Positions 27,496 to 37,275 of a DNA stretch of 64,000 nt are shown piece by piece. This DNA is from Chryseobacterium vaccae (GTDB lineage: Bacteria; Bacteroidota; Bacteroidia; Flavobacteriales; Weeksellaceae). The notes under the pieces were generated by a model that was given only the letters and a program-made list of their open reading frames with translations, made no database searches and was not told where the DNA came from. The stretch spans positions 4,699,001-4,763,000 of the forward strand of contig NZ_VSWH01000001.1 in the NCBI RefSeq assembly GCF_009602705.1, read 5' to 3'. Every line of letters starts with the position of its first letter. The stretch's first letter is position 1. Position numbers and translations under genes: made by a program.

Positions 27496-30078
27496 ATGAA
27501 TCGGACTATTTTAATGAAGAACTACAGACTGGCTCTGTATCTGGGACTTGCTATGGCATCGCCGGCAGTACTGGCACAGAAAAAAGATTCTGTAAAAACA
27601 GATAAAGAAAAAACGGAGAAAACCGATGTTTCTTCAAAGAAAACAAAAAAAATTGAAGACCTGATTAAAAAAGGAACCTTCAAAAAAGGGCTTTTTAATA
27701 CCATTCAGGTAAAAACGGATGTTTATTTTGAAATTCCCGACAGCCTTATGGGACGTCAGTTCCTGGTGGTGAATAAACTGTCTCAGGTACCGATGCAGGT
27801 GAATGAGGCGGGATTAAATAAGGGAATGAACTATGAAAACAAGATCATCTCTTTTCACCGTGATAATGTAGCCAAAAAAGTTTGGGTGAAAACCTCAGAC
27901 GTAAAAGTATCATCTCCTAAAAACGACGCGATCACAAAATCTGTAAAAGATAACTTTTCAGAATCTGTGATTGAGGTTTTTGATATTGAGGCCCAGAACA
28001 ATGACTCTACTTCGGTAGCGATCAAAGTCAATAAGGTTTTTGATGGTAATCAGAAGAGTTTCAATGATGTGCTGGCCAATGTGGGGTTAGGAGGATCTGT
28101 GAAATCAAACCTTTCCTATATCGAAGGAGTGAAAACCTTTCCTCAGAATCTTGTGGTGAAATCCCAGTTGACCACTTCTGTGAATGAAGGTGGGGTAGAT
28201 CTGCCTGTGACATTGGGGGTGACCACTAATCTTGTGTTGCTTTCCAAAATCCCTATGAAACCAAGAGTCTCCGATCAGAGAGTCGGTTTCTTTAGTGAAA
28301 AGCATTGGGCATTCAATGACCGTCAGCAAAAAATGGATGAGAAATTCTTCATTACCAGATGGAATTTAGAACCTAAAGATGAAGACAAAGAAAAATATCT
28401 GAGGGGAGAGTTAGTAGAGCCGAAAAAACAGATCGTTTATTATATCGATCCCGCAACACCAAAACAATGGCGTGAAAAAATCATAGCAGGAGTGCATGAC
28501 TGGCAGGCAGCCTTTGAGCAGGCAGGTTTTAAAAACGCGGTCATTGCTAAAATGCCGGATGAAAAAGATGAAGATTTTGACATTGATGACGTAAGATATT
28601 CGGTAATCACGTATGCTGCTTCTCCTAAGTCAAATGCAATGGGACCTTCGGTGGTAGACCCGAGAAGTGGGGAGATTATTGAAGCGGATATCATCTGGTG
28701 GCATAATGTAATGACTTCTCTTCAGGAATGGATGAGAATTCAGATAGGACCAATAGATCCGAAAGCGAGAGGAAATAAATTCAGTGACGAATATATGGGG
28801 GAAGCGATCCGTTTTGTATCGTCTCATGAAGTGGGGCATACGTTCGGATTAAAGCATAATATGGGATCTTCATTTGCATTTCCTGTAGAATCGCTCCGTT
28901 CAAAAGAGTTTACTGATAAAATGGGAGGAACAGCTCCTTCTATCATGGATTATGCCCGTTACAATTACGTAGCACAGCCGGAAGATGGCGTTACCGCGAT
29001 CACTCCAAAAATCGGAATTTATGATAAATACGCTATAGAATGGGGTTACCGCTGGTATCCAGATGAGTTTTCCGAGAAAAAAGCCATCAGAAACTTAATC
29101 GAAAAGCACCAGGATGATCCATTGTATTTCTATGGTGAACAGCAAAGCTATCTGGAGACTATTGATCCGCGTTCGCAGTCTGAAGACCTTGGTGATGATG
29201 CGATGAAAGCCAGTGAATATGGATTGAAAAACCTGAAAATTGTTATCAATAATCTTTTACAATGGACTTATGAAGATGGTAAAGAGTATACGGATGCAGG
29301 TAAGCTGTATTTGGGAGCGATCGGGCAGTGGGACTTGTATACAGGTCATGTAATGGCAAATGTAGGAGGAATTTATCTGAACAATACGGTTTTCGGGAAT
29401 AAGAAAAAAGCGTATGAAGCAGTTCCTGCCGAGACTCAGAAGAGAGCAGTTGATTATCTTGTGAAAAATGCCATCAACCTTCCGGAATGGCTGTTCTTTA
29501 ATCCGATTTCAGAAAAAACATATCCTGTGAAGAATTCTCCGATGGGACCTTTCGAACAGACGCCTTATACGCTGGCAAGAGGAATGCAGTATGCCAATAT
29601 TTATGCTCTGTTGATGGATGACAGGCTGCTCAGAATGCTTGAAAATGAACTGAAGCATGAAGTTTCAGGATCAAAAGAACAAATCTATACCGTTGAGAAT
29701 CTATTTGACCAGATAAGAACTGCCATTTTCAGGAAAAAAGGAACACTGACTATTCTTGAAAAGATGACACAGAAGAACTATGTAGATGCACTGATTGTTT
29801 CTGTCAATAAATTATTTGAAAAAACAGCAGTAAAGGCATTGAAGACAGACCAAACGCTGAATATGCCGCTCATCTGTAATTTCCATGGTGAAGATCAAAA
29901 TCTTAGGAATATTAATTATTCATCCATGAAAAGAGTATCTGAAGTAACCACTTACAAGAGAGCGGAACTACAGAAAGTGCTGGATCTGCTGAACAGGACC
30001 AGATATAAAGGAGATGATGCTTCAAGAGCTCATTACACAGACTTAATTATTCGTATTGAAGAGGCTTTAAATAAATAA
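27496..30078 (+). CDS. exported zinc-dependent metalloprotease (DUF5117/DUF5118/DUF4953 type)
   Basis: The 860-aa protein has a signal peptide ending near VLAQ and a lysine/serine-rich linker. Two N-terminal beta regions follow, then a metzincin-like zinc site HEVGHTFGLKHN near residue 444, with a downstream methionine-turn-like SIMDYARYNY. The domain order matches the large Bacteroidota metalloproteases annotated with DUF5118, DUF5117 and DUF4953. It likely degrades extracellular protein or peptides. The SusC gene begins 6 bp after its stop, so the pair may feed peptides into that channel. A second ATG at 27514 is an alternative start. Confidence 0.88.
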   Translation: MNRTILMKNYRLALYLGLAMASPAVLAQKKDSVKTDKEKTEKTDVSSKKTKKIEDLIKKGTFKKGLFNTIQVKTDVYFEIPDSLMGRQFLVVNKLSQVPMQVNEAGLNKGMNYENKIISFHRDNVAKKVWVKTSDVKVSSPKNDAITKSVKDNFSESVIEVFDIEAQNNDSTSVAIKVNKVFDGNQKSFNDVLANVGLGGSVKSNLSYIEGVKTFPQNLVVKSQLTTSVNEGGVDLPVTLGVTTNLVLLSKIPMKPRVSDQRVGFFSEKHWAFNDRQQKMDEKFFITRWNLEPKDEDKEKYLRGELVEPKKQIVYYIDPATPKQWREKIIAGVHDWQAAFEQAGFKNAVIAKMPDEKDEDFDIDDVRYSVITYAASPKSNAMGPSVVDPRSGEIIEADIIWWHNVMTSLQEWMRIQIGPIDPKARGNKFSDEYMGEAIRFVSSHEVGHTFGLKHNMGSSFAFPVESLRSKEFTDKMGGTAPSIMDYARYNYVAQPEDGVTAITPKIGIYDKYAIEWGYRWYPDEFSEKKAIRNLIEKHQDDPLYFYGEQQSYLETIDPRSQSEDLGDDAMKASEYGLKNLKIVINNLLQWTYEDGKEYTDAGKLYLGAIGQWDLYTGHVMANVGGIYLNNTVFGNKKKAYEAVPAETQKRAVDYLVKNAINLPEWLFFNPISEKTYPVKNSPMGPFEQTPYTLARGMQYANIYALLMDDRLLRMLENELKHEVSGSKEQIYTVENLFDQIRTAIFRKKGTLTILEKMTQKNYVDALIVSVNKLFEKTAVKALKTDQTLNMPLICNFHGEDQNLRNINYSSMKRVSEVTTYKRAELQKVLDLLNRTRYKGDDASRAHYTDLIIRIEEALNK

Positions 30079-30084
30079 TCGGAA

Positions 30085-33000
30085 ATGAAAAAAACTCTAA
30101 TACTTTTACCTCTTTTGGCTGCTAATATTGCGCTGGCGCAGCAAAAGAAAACGATTACAGGTAAAGTTCAGGATGGCAGTACTTCACAAATCATTGCAGG
30201 AGCATCCATTAAAATTGAAACACAATCTGTTTCTTCCAAAACCAATCAGGATGGGATCATTGAAAGTGTTTCCATTGGTACCGTTACAGATAAAAACGGA
30301 AATTTTACTTTAGAAATTCCTACCGATACCAAGTCGGTATTGGTGAGCTATCTTGGCTATGAATCCAGACTGATTCAGATTGATGAAGACCAGACCAACT
30401 ATAATATTTCATTAGCGCCGGCGGGTGAAGTTTCTGAAAAAAATAAAATTCAGGAAGTAATTATTACCGGATATCAGAAGATTGAAAAACGTAAGCAGAC
30501 CTCAGCGGTTTCTACAGTGAAGATGGACGCGATCAGCCAGTCCGGGGTTGCCAGTGTTGACCAGATGCTGGCCGGGCAGATTGCCGGGGTAGTGGTGACT
30601 CCTGAAACAGGATCTCCGGGAGGTCCTGCAAAGATCAGAATTCGTGGAACGGCTTCTTTGTCCGGTCCGCAGGATCCGTTATGGGTAATTGACGGACTTC
30701 CGCTGGAGGGAAACGATGTTCCCAATTTCAGCGATAAAGATAATATCGATCAGCTTCAGAACTTTTCTATTGCAGGCCTGAATCCTAATGATATTGAGGA
30801 TATCACTATTCTTAAAGATGCGGCCGCCACTGCCATCTATGGAGCAAGAGCGGCTAACGGGGTGATTTCCATTACAACGAAAAAAGGGAAAAAAGGAAGC
30901 ATGAAAGTGAATTTTTCAGCAGATACCTTTATTACATCTCGCCCTGACTTTGACAAGCTAAATCTTCTGAACGCTTCTGAAAAAGTAGACTTTGAGTTAA
31001 TGCTTGCCAAACGTACTGACCTTACTTACCGTGCTGATAAAGGGGAAGTCATGAGAATTTTAACTAAAAATAACCAGCTTGATGCTTTCAGAAGCGGTGG
31101 TTTGGATGCGTTGAATTCTATGACACGCCAGCAGCTTGATGGTCTGAGAAACAGCAACACAGACTGGGGAAAATTGCTATACAGAAATGCAATCAATAAG
31201 CAGTATGGACTGAGTGTTTCCGGAGGAAGTGACCGTTCAGATTACTATTTCTCACTAGGGTATTTTGATGAAGAAGGAACAACTATCGGTACAGGTTTTA
31301 AACGGTATAACCTTACCTTAAAGAACAATTATAAATTAAGCGATAAGTTAAATGCAGGAATCTCTATTTTCGGGACACAGAGTGAGCGTTCATCGTTCAT
31401 GACGGATGCTGATGCGGCGGCCAGCCCCATTAATTATTCAAGAAATGCCAATCCTTATCTGACACCTTACAATCCGGATGGTAGCTACAGATATGACCGG
31501 GATATAGATGGTTATGCAGATCAATATGTTCCTTTTAACTTCCTTGAGGAAAGAGAAAATACGGATTACACCCTTAAAAATCATTCCTTGAAAGGTATAT
31601 TGGATCTTGAGTATAAAGTTTCAAAAAGCCTGAGGTTCACGTCACAGTTAGGTCTTCAGTATGACACCAATAAAACGGAGAAGTTTGCTGCTGAAAATAC
31701 CTATTATACCAGAAAGATGAGAGAGGGAACCCGTTATTATAAAGATGGTGCCTTCCAATATTTCCTGCCTAAAGGAGGGGTAAAACAAAACTGGGATAAT
31801 GAGTTTTTCCAATACAACTGGAAACTTCAGGGAACCTACAGCACAAAGATCAACTCGGTACATGAAATTGATGTGATGGCCGGAACAGAAATCCGTAAAA
31901 CGAAAGACAATACTACGGTTACAAGAGCTTTCGGTTTTGACAGTCTTACCAAAACAGGTGTTCCGATCATTTTTCCGAATTCTAACTTTGCAGCAGATAA
32001 AAAATATGAAACGTACCGTGAAATGCCTGTCGCAGAAAACGCCTATGCTTCTATGTTTGCGACTGCATCCTATACTTTTGACCAGAAATATACCTTCTTC
32101 GGAAGTGTAAGATATGATGGAACTAATTTATTCGGAGTTAATAAAAAGTACAAATACCTGCCGATTTGGGCGGTTTCAGGATCATGGCTGGTATCGAAGG
32201 AAAATTTCATGAAGAATCTGAATGCCATTTCTAACCTTAGATTAAGAGCATCCTACGGTTTACAGGGAAATATTGACCGAAATACATCACCATTCTTTAT
32301 TGGGGAATATAATAATGCTACCATTCTGCCGGGCGGAAAAGAAGATGTGATTAACGTGATCAGCCCTCCGAATGATAAACTTCGCTGGGAAAAAACAACC
32401 AATGTAAACCTTGGGCTGGATCTGGGCGTATTCCAGAACCGCATCAACCTTACCTTAGATGTCTACAGCAGAAAAGGGACAGATATGATCAGTATGAAAG
32501 AAACACCGCTTGAAACCGGATTCAATTATACGATGATGAACTGGGGAAGCCTTACCAATAAAGGTTTTGAACTGGCTTTATCCACAAGAAACATCAATAA
32601 GGATAACTTTAAATGGTCAACTACGATTAATTTCGCGCATAATAAGAGTGAAGTTCTTAGCGAGCAGCCTCGTGATAATGCTTTCCTTCCATCCAGAGAA
32701 GGTCTTCCTGTGAATGCTGTTTTTGCATTGAAAACAGCAGGAATGGATGAATACGGAAACCCGATGTTCTGGAAAGGAAATGAAAGAGTAAAAATCGCAG
32801 ATTTCTTCAAGCTTTATGATGTATATGAAGAATTTCTTCCGGGCCAGCTTGTAGATTCTAAGCTTTCACAGGCAGAAATGAGAAGCCTTTTTACCTATAT
32901 CGGGGATAGAGATCCAAAGTTTACAGGAGGTATTATCAACACCTTTAAAATCCATAATTTTGACTTTACCGTTTCTGCAGCTTTCAACTTCAAGCAGACG

Positions 33001-33420
33001 GTAATGAGATCACCTTCTTACCGGGGAATGGAACTGGATAGAGGTAGAAATTATACAAAAGATGTCTACGAAGCAGGAACAACACTTCCGGGAATTACAG
33101 GCTCCGAAATGGAAAACAATCCCGGCTGGATGGGGAATAAATGGCTGACGAGCAATCCTTCCAATGCCTACGGTCTGCTTGATATCTGGGCTAAAGAGAT
33201 CAGCTATGTAAGAATAAGCAGCATCCGTTTAGGGTATACGCTTCCTAAAGAATTTACCGCTCCTATGGGCATCAGCAGTCTGAGATTGAGTGTTGAAGGC
33301 CGCAACCTGTTCGTATTCAGTAATGGGTATAAAGGGTATTTTGATCCGGAAACCTATGGTAATATTTATGCACAGCCTATTCCTAAATCAGTTACCGTAG
33401 GATTTAATGTTTCTTTTTAA
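30085..33420 (+). CDS. SusC/RagA-family TonB-dependent transporter with CarboxypepD-like domain
   Basis: The 1111-aa protein has a signal peptide (LLPLLAANIALAQ). An N-terminal carboxypeptidase-regulatory-like domain (about 22-112) follows, with an unusually long middle loop (IKIETQSVSSKTNQDG before VTDKNGNFTL). Then come a TonB box (IQEVIITGYQ), the plug (NPNDIEDITILKDAAATAIY) and the barrel. It is co-transcribed with the upstream metalloprotease and the downstream SusD gene, which suggests peptide rather than glycan uptake (inference from context). Confidence 0.95.
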   Translation: MKKTLILLPLLAANIALAQQKKTITGKVQDGSTSQIIAGASIKIETQSVSSKTNQDGIIESVSIGTVTDKNGNFTLEIPTDTKSVLVSYLGYESRLIQIDEDQTNYNISLAPAGEVSEKNKIQEVIITGYQKIEKRKQTSAVSTVKMDAISQSGVASVDQMLAGQIAGVVVTPETGSPGGPAKIRIRGTASLSGPQDPLWVIDGLPLEGNDVPNFSDKDNIDQLQNFSIAGLNPNDIEDITILKDAAATAIYGARAANGVISITTKKGKKGSMKVNFSADTFITSRPDFDKLNLLNASEKVDFELMLAKRTDLTYRADKGEVMRILTKNNQLDAFRSGGLDALNSMTRQQLDGLRNSNTDWGKLLYRNAINKQYGLSVSGGSDRSDYYFSLGYFDEEGTTIGTGFKRYNLTLKNNYKLSDKLNAGISIFGTQSERSSFMTDADAAASPINYSRNANPYLTPYNPDGSYRYDRDIDGYADQYVPFNFLEERENTDYTLKNHSLKGILDLEYKVSKSLRFTSQLGLQYDTNKTEKFAAENTYYTRKMREGTRYYKDGAFQYFLPKGGVKQNWDNEFFQYNWKLQGTYSTKINSVHEIDVMAGTEIRKTKDNTTVTRAFGFDSLTKTGVPIIFPNSNFAADKKYETYREMPVAENAYASMFATASYTFDQKYTFFGSVRYDGTNLFGVNKKYKYLPIWAVSGSWLVSKENFMKNLNAISNLRLRASYGLQGNIDRNTSPFFIGEYNNATILPGGKEDVINVISPPNDKLRWEKTTNVNLGLDLGVFQNRINLTLDVYSRKGTDMISMKETPLETGFNYTMMNWGSLTNKGFELALSTRNINKDNFKWSTTINFAHNKSEVLSEQPRDNAFLPSREGLPVNAVFALKTAGMDEYGNPMFWKGNERVKIADFFKLYDVYEEFLPGQLVDSKLSQAEMRSLFTYIGDRDPKFTGGIINTFKIHNFDFTVSAAFNFKQTVMRSPSYRGMELDRGRNYTKDVYEAGTTLPGITGSEMENNPGWMGNKWLTSNPSNAYGLLDIWAKEISYVRISSIRLGYTLPKEFTAPMGISSLRLSVEGRNLFVFSNGYKGYFDPETYGNIYAQPIPKSVTVGFNVSF

Positions 33421-33432
33421 AACTTGAAAAAA

Positions 33433-34752
33433 ATGAAAAAAATAACAGCATGTATCGCATTGGCATTGATCAGCTTTACCAGCATAGGATGCGATCGATT
33501 TTTAGATATTCAGCCTGAAGGAAAAGTGATTCCGGTAACTGTTGAGGATTACAGAAAAGTACTTACCTCAGCCTATGCCAAATATCCGAGTCATAAATCT
33601 CTGACAGCCCTTCGTACAGATGAAACTTATCTGGATGAAACGTTGAATGAATTCAATGTATACCGTGAAATTGCCATGTGGAAAGACACCAACAACGATG
33701 CAGCAACGATGGAGTTTCCCTGGGTGAAGTTTTACTCCGTGGTATTCTATCTGAACCAGATCATCAACGAAGGAAGCAAGACAATGGCAGATTCTCCTGA
33801 AAAACAGCAGATTCTGGCAGAAGCGTATGCATTGCGTGCCTATACCTATTTTGATATGGTTAATTTATACGGAAAACCATACAATAACGCTACTGCATCT
33901 ACAGACAGAGGAGTTCCGCTAAGTCTGGAAATTGATCTGGAAGCAGTCCTGAAGCCTTCTACCGTTCAGGAAGTTTACAATCAGGTTCATGCGGATATGG
34001 AAAAAGCGGAGGACTTAATGGTGGCAGAGAAGCAGCCTTTAGATATCAGCTATAGATTTTCAAAGATATCAGTGAATGCTCTTCAGGCAAGAATAGCCCT
34101 TTATCAGAGTGACTGGAATAAGGCGTTACAATATTCAGAGCAGGCTTTGTTAATGAAAGGAAGTCTTACGGATTTGAATACAACCAATACCTTACCCAAT
34201 CATTACGCTTCAGCAGAAGCGATCATGGCTTTGGATGCTGTGTTTGACGATGCTGCCGGAAACTTATCATATGCTTCTCCGGAATTGATTTCAAAATTTA
34301 ATACGGCTGCAGACAAAAGATTCGGAATTTATTTTGAAAAGAAGAATGATAAGTATAAAATCATCAAAAAAGGAACTGCAGATTTTAAAGTGTCTTTCAG
34401 AACGTCTGAATTGTATTTTATTAAATCCGAAGCATTATTAAAACTGAATAAACTTGATGAAGCTAAGCAAACCCTTCTTAAAGTGGCCAAAAACAGATAT
34501 ACTCCGGATGGCTATACCTCTGTTCAGAATACAATAACCCCGATGAATGCTGCAGAATTTATGAATTTCATCCAGGATGAAAGATTCAGAGAATTTACCG
34601 CAGAAGGACACCGTTGGTTTGATTTAAGAAGAGCCAATCAGAAAGAAATAAAACATACCGTGAGCGGTAAAGAGTATATTCTTCAGCAGAATGACCCGAG
34701 ATATACCATAGAATATCCGATGAGTGCAAAGAAGAATAACCCCAACTTATAA
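33433..34752 (+). CDS. RagB/SusD-family nutrient-binding lipoprotein
   Basis: About 439 aa from ATG 33433; a TTG three codons earlier is possible but unnecessary. The lipobox TSIGC is near residue 20. SusD features are AEAYALRAYTYFDMVNLYGK and the C-terminal FIQDERFREFTAEGHRWFDL. It lies 12 bp after the SusC stop and should form its lid at the cell surface. A strong terminator follows. Confidence 0.94.
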   Translation: MKKITACIALALISFTSIGCDRFLDIQPEGKVIPVTVEDYRKVLTSAYAKYPSHKSLTALRTDETYLDETLNEFNVYREIAMWKDTNNDAATMEFPWVKFYSVVFYLNQIINEGSKTMADSPEKQQILAEAYALRAYTYFDMVNLYGKPYNNATASTDRGVPLSLEIDLEAVLKPSTVQEVYNQVHADMEKAEDLMVAEKQPLDISYRFSKISVNALQARIALYQSDWNKALQYSEQALLMKGSLTDLNTTNTLPNHYASAEAIMALDAVFDDAAGNLSYASPELISKFNTAADKRFGIYFEKKNDKYKIIKKGTADFKVSFRTSELYFIKSEALLKLNKLDEAKQTLLKVAKNRYTPDGYTSVQNTITPMNAAEFMNFIQDERFREFTAEGHRWFDLRRANQKEIKHTVSGKEYILQQNDPRYTIEYPMSAKKNNPNL

Positions 34753-34774
34753 CATTTCATATTAACATCCCCTG

Positions 34775-34810
34775 AAACCGCTGGAGCTTAAACGTTCTAG
34801 CGGTTTTTTT
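34775..34810 (+). terminator. intrinsic terminator after the second susD
   Basis: An 8-bp stem (AAACCGCT / AGCGGTTT) with a 16-base loop is followed by seven T. It separates susD from the response-regulator gene, only 16 bp before that gene's ATG. Confidence 0.8.
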
Positions 34811-34811
34811 G

Positions 34812-34819
34812 TACTTTTG
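34812..34819 (+). promoter_or_regulatory. candidate -7 box of the LytTR regulator gene
   Basis: TACTTTTG matches TAnnTTTG and lies immediately after the susD terminator. It ends only 7 bp before the ATG at 34827, so the transcript would be leaderless or nearly so. Confidence 0.4.
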
Positions 34820-34826
34820 TACCGTT

Positions 34827-35591
34827 ATGAAAATTGCCATTATAGAAGATGAGCTCCTGGCTGTTAATTATCTGAAAAACCTTTTGGATAAACAGAACAT
34901 CGTTCCTGTCACAGAGACCGTTATTCTTCGCTCAAAAAAACAGGCAATAGACTTTTTCAGTAAAGATTCTGCAGATCTTGTCTTTATGGATATCCATTTG
35001 GGAGACGGGATGAGCCTTGAAATTTTCGAGCATGTGGAACTTTTCACGCCGATCATTTTCATAACAGCCTTTGATGAATATGCGATGAGGGTTTTCAGGC
35101 ATTTTACCATAGATTACCTTCTGAAACCTTTTGAAGAGGAAGACTTACATAAAGCTTTACAGAAATTCATTTCAATCAGAAATAATTTTGATCCCGAACC
35201 TCTCCTGAAATCCGTCTCAGCATTACAGCAGGATGGCAGCTCAGAAATGATGAAACGTTTTATGGTAAGAGAAGGAAATAAACTCAAATCAATACACGAG
35301 CACAATACTGCGTATTTTTTTGCTTCGGGAAAATACCTTTTTCTCACCACAATAGATCATCAGACCTATATTTTCGATGATACCATTAAAGATATCATCC
35401 AGAAGCTGAACCCGCAGGTTTTCTTCAAAGTGAACCGCAAATTCATCATCAACAAAAAAGCGGTTACCGAAATCATCAAACATTCAAGTCAGAAAGTAGA
35501 GCTGAAGCTTTCCCCGGAACCGGAAGTCAATACGGAAATATTTATCAGTAAGCCGCAGATTGCAGAATGCTTGAACTGGCTTAATTCTTAG
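34827..35591 (+). CDS. LytTR-family response regulator
   Basis: About 254 aa from ATG 34827 (MKIAIIEDELLAVNYLKNLL). The receiver domain has the phospho-aspartate in ADLVFMDIHLGDGM near residue 54 and lysine in YLLKPFEEEDL near 104. A C-terminal LytTR DNA-binding domain follows (about 150-250) with FFKVNRKFIINKKAVTEI. It is the natural partner of the LytS-type kinase at 25797, which stands at the other end of the metalloprotease-SusC-SusD operon. It probably controls that operon. Repeat copy B begins 5 bp after its stop. Confidence 0.9.
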   Translation: MKIAIIEDELLAVNYLKNLLDKQNIVPVTETVILRSKKQAIDFFSKDSADLVFMDIHLGDGMSLEIFEHVELFTPIIFITAFDEYAMRVFRHFTIDYLLKPFEEEDLHKALQKFISIRNNFDPEPLLKSVSALQQDGSSEMMKRFMVREGNKLKSIHEHNTAYFFASGKYLFLTTIDHQTYIFDDTIKDIIQKLNPQVFFKVNRKFIINKKAVTEIIKHSSQKVELKLSPEPEVNTEIFISKPQIAECLNWLNS

Positions 35592-35596
35592 GGAAA

Positions 35597-35765
35597 GGAA
35601 GCCAGAAGAGGGTAGCTGGAAGTTACTGTTCCGCGGAGTACTTTTTCTTGGCCTCCTGCAGAACATCATCCAACATGAAAATAAAAAACAGCCATCTGTT
35701 TTCCAGACTTTCATAACTTCCATCTTCCTGCATCCATCTTCCGTCCTTATCCAATATTTTTCGTA
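35597..35765 (+). repeat. 3'-end-associated repeat element, copy B
   Basis: The 31-bp head lies at 35597-35627 (starts GGAAGCCAGAAGAGGG, ends CTGGAAGTTACT), 5 bp after the response-regulator stop and in the same orientation. A partial inverted arm (AACTTCCATCTTCC) starts at 35715, preceded by GACTTTCA as in copy A. The tail is diverged, so the right edge is approximate. Confidence 0.65.
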
Positions 35766-35795
35766 TTTTTCTCCTCCTAAAACTAACATGAAATT

Positions 35796-36719
35796 ATGAG
35801 AATGTACTTGCTGGCAGTCCTGTTGTTTTCTTCCCTGCTGTTTTCACAGAAAATCCAGCTGAAGAAAGACAAAATCCAGTTCAATGAAAAAGAAATAGGC
35901 ATTCTGAAATCACCTTACCGCGATCATTTTGAGTTTTATACCTTAGCCAATGAAAAGGTTTTTGATGCCGATCTGAAAGGAGTTTCCCTGGCCAAAGAAG
36001 AAATTCTCTACTATCTGGATATGAAATCGGCAGATGGAAAGACCACGCAGATTCCTTATGAAGTGCTCATTACTTCTTTTAAACCGGATCGTATTGTTGC
36101 TCATCAACTGGCTGTAAAATATAAGCTTTTCAATGAAAATGGTTTTGATAAAGCTGAACTGGAAACATTCTTTACAACCCCAAGGGAAAATCTTGGCGAC
36201 AAATACCTGAAAGCAAAAACAAGCAGTATTGCAGAAGATAATGAAAGAAAAAGCAGACTGGATAATATCAGAAACCTCTATAATCCTAGACTGGGATCAA
36301 AAGGAGAGATCCTGATCAATAACGGATCTTATCCGGCTAAGATCATTGGTTACTCCAGAGCATATAACTGCGTTGGGTTCAATAATACAGGGCCATGTCT
36401 GGAGGTAAGTGATCTTGATGGTATTAAAGTAGCAACGATGTATCAGACCCAGGGCATGAAAACCTATGCGGTAAGAACTTTTGATAATAATGAATTCACC
36501 TTTACAGCTTCCCGATCTTATGCGTCTTCAGATTATGCTTTTGTGAGTGAGTTTATAGCCAATCTCTTCATAGAAGGATATACACTGGAACATCAGGCTT
36601 ATTATAAAAATGAAGAACTTCAGCAGGCTAAAGTGGATGATGCCATTAACAGGAGCATCAATTTATACGATGTACCAGGATATTTAGTCGAAAAATCCGG
36701 TAAAAAACAGAAGGAATGA
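35796..36719 (+). CDS. exported protein of unknown function, 307 aa
   Basis: It starts with a short signal peptide (MRMYLLAVLLFSSLLFSQ). The body is mixed alpha/beta with no motif I recognise; two cysteines lie in YNCVGFNNTGPCLEV near residues 190-202 and could form a disulfide. The last base pairs overlap the next gene as ATGA (36716-36719), so the two are translationally coupled. It heads a run of seven same-strand genes that looks like a toxin-immunity or contact-dependent island, but no toxin domain is visible in it. Confidence 0.6.
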   Translation: MRMYLLAVLLFSSLLFSQKIQLKKDKIQFNEKEIGILKSPYRDHFEFYTLANEKVFDADLKGVSLAKEEILYYLDMKSADGKTTQIPYEVLITSFKPDRIVAHQLAVKYKLFNENGFDKAELETFFTTPRENLGDKYLKAKTSSIAEDNERKSRLDNIRNLYNPRLGSKGEILINNGSYPAKIIGYSRAYNCVGFNNTGPCLEVSDLDGIKVATMYQTQGMKTYAVRTFDNNEFTFTASRSYASSDYAFVSEFIANLFIEGYTLEHQAYYKNEELQQAKVDDAINRSINLYDVPGYLVEKSGKKQKE

Positions 36720-37252
36720 TCACCATCTGGTTTGAAATGCTGGATACGGAAAGAACCGGCCAGAAACTTCCCGAAGGTGGAGCCGATCTGTTCGGGCAAA
36801 GAGTAACTTTGAAAAAACAGCTTCCAGGAATGAGAAGCATGGCTACGAAAGTCTATGATGCAGATTCAGGCGTTCACTTCTGTGTTTCCCCGAACGGAAA
36901 TGAAGAATGTTATTACGGACTGGATGTGAAAGGAGAGTTCATGAAAAAACTTCAGAATTATGGAAGTATGCATGGAAATAATGCCTATTTCTACAGACTT
37001 GTTGCCAGAGAAAATAGAATTATGCTGCTTCAGGATCCTGTTGAGCTTCACAAATATGTCATCAAAACAGACCTTCAGCCTAAAGGGCAGATGCTCGATA
37101 ACAGATCCAACGACAAACTTTCTGAAAAGCTGGCCGATTATCTCAAAGACTGTAAAAGCCTTTCCGATCAGCTGAAAAAAGAAAGCCTGGATCTTAAGAA
37201 CGAAGAAAACCTGCTCCACGTCATTTCAGAATACGGTAAATGTAAAAAATAA
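36716..37252 (+). CDS. hypothetical protein, 178 aa, coupled to the upstream exported protein
   Basis: The ATG overlaps the previous stop codon (ATGA). There is no signal peptide or TM helix. The N-terminal half is beta-like (GVHFCVSPNGNEECYYGLD), and the C-terminal part is a long charged helix (LADYLKDCKSLSDQLKKESL). I do not recognise the family. Because coupling is so tight, the two proteins probably act together. A frameshifted single gene is possible but less likely, since both ORFs end cleanly. Confidence 0.55.
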   Translation: MITIWFEMLDTERTGQKLPEGGADLFGQRVTLKKQLPGMRSMATKVYDADSGVHFCVSPNGNEECYYGLDVKGEFMKKLQNYGSMHGNNAYFYRLVARENRIMLLQDPVELHKYVIKTDLQPKGQMLDNRSNDKLSEKLADYLKDCKSLSDQLKKESLDLKNEENLLHVISEYGKCKK

Positions 37253-37275
37253 CATACTTTTCCTTACTAAATATC

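Noticed and set aside
33424..33432. TTG start for the second SusD
   Set aside because: An ATG three codons downstream gives a normal lipoprotein signal peptide.
35796..37252. The 307-aa and 178-aa ORFs as one frameshifted gene
   Set aside because: The ATGA overlap is a normal coupling signal and each ORF reads cleanly to its own stop.
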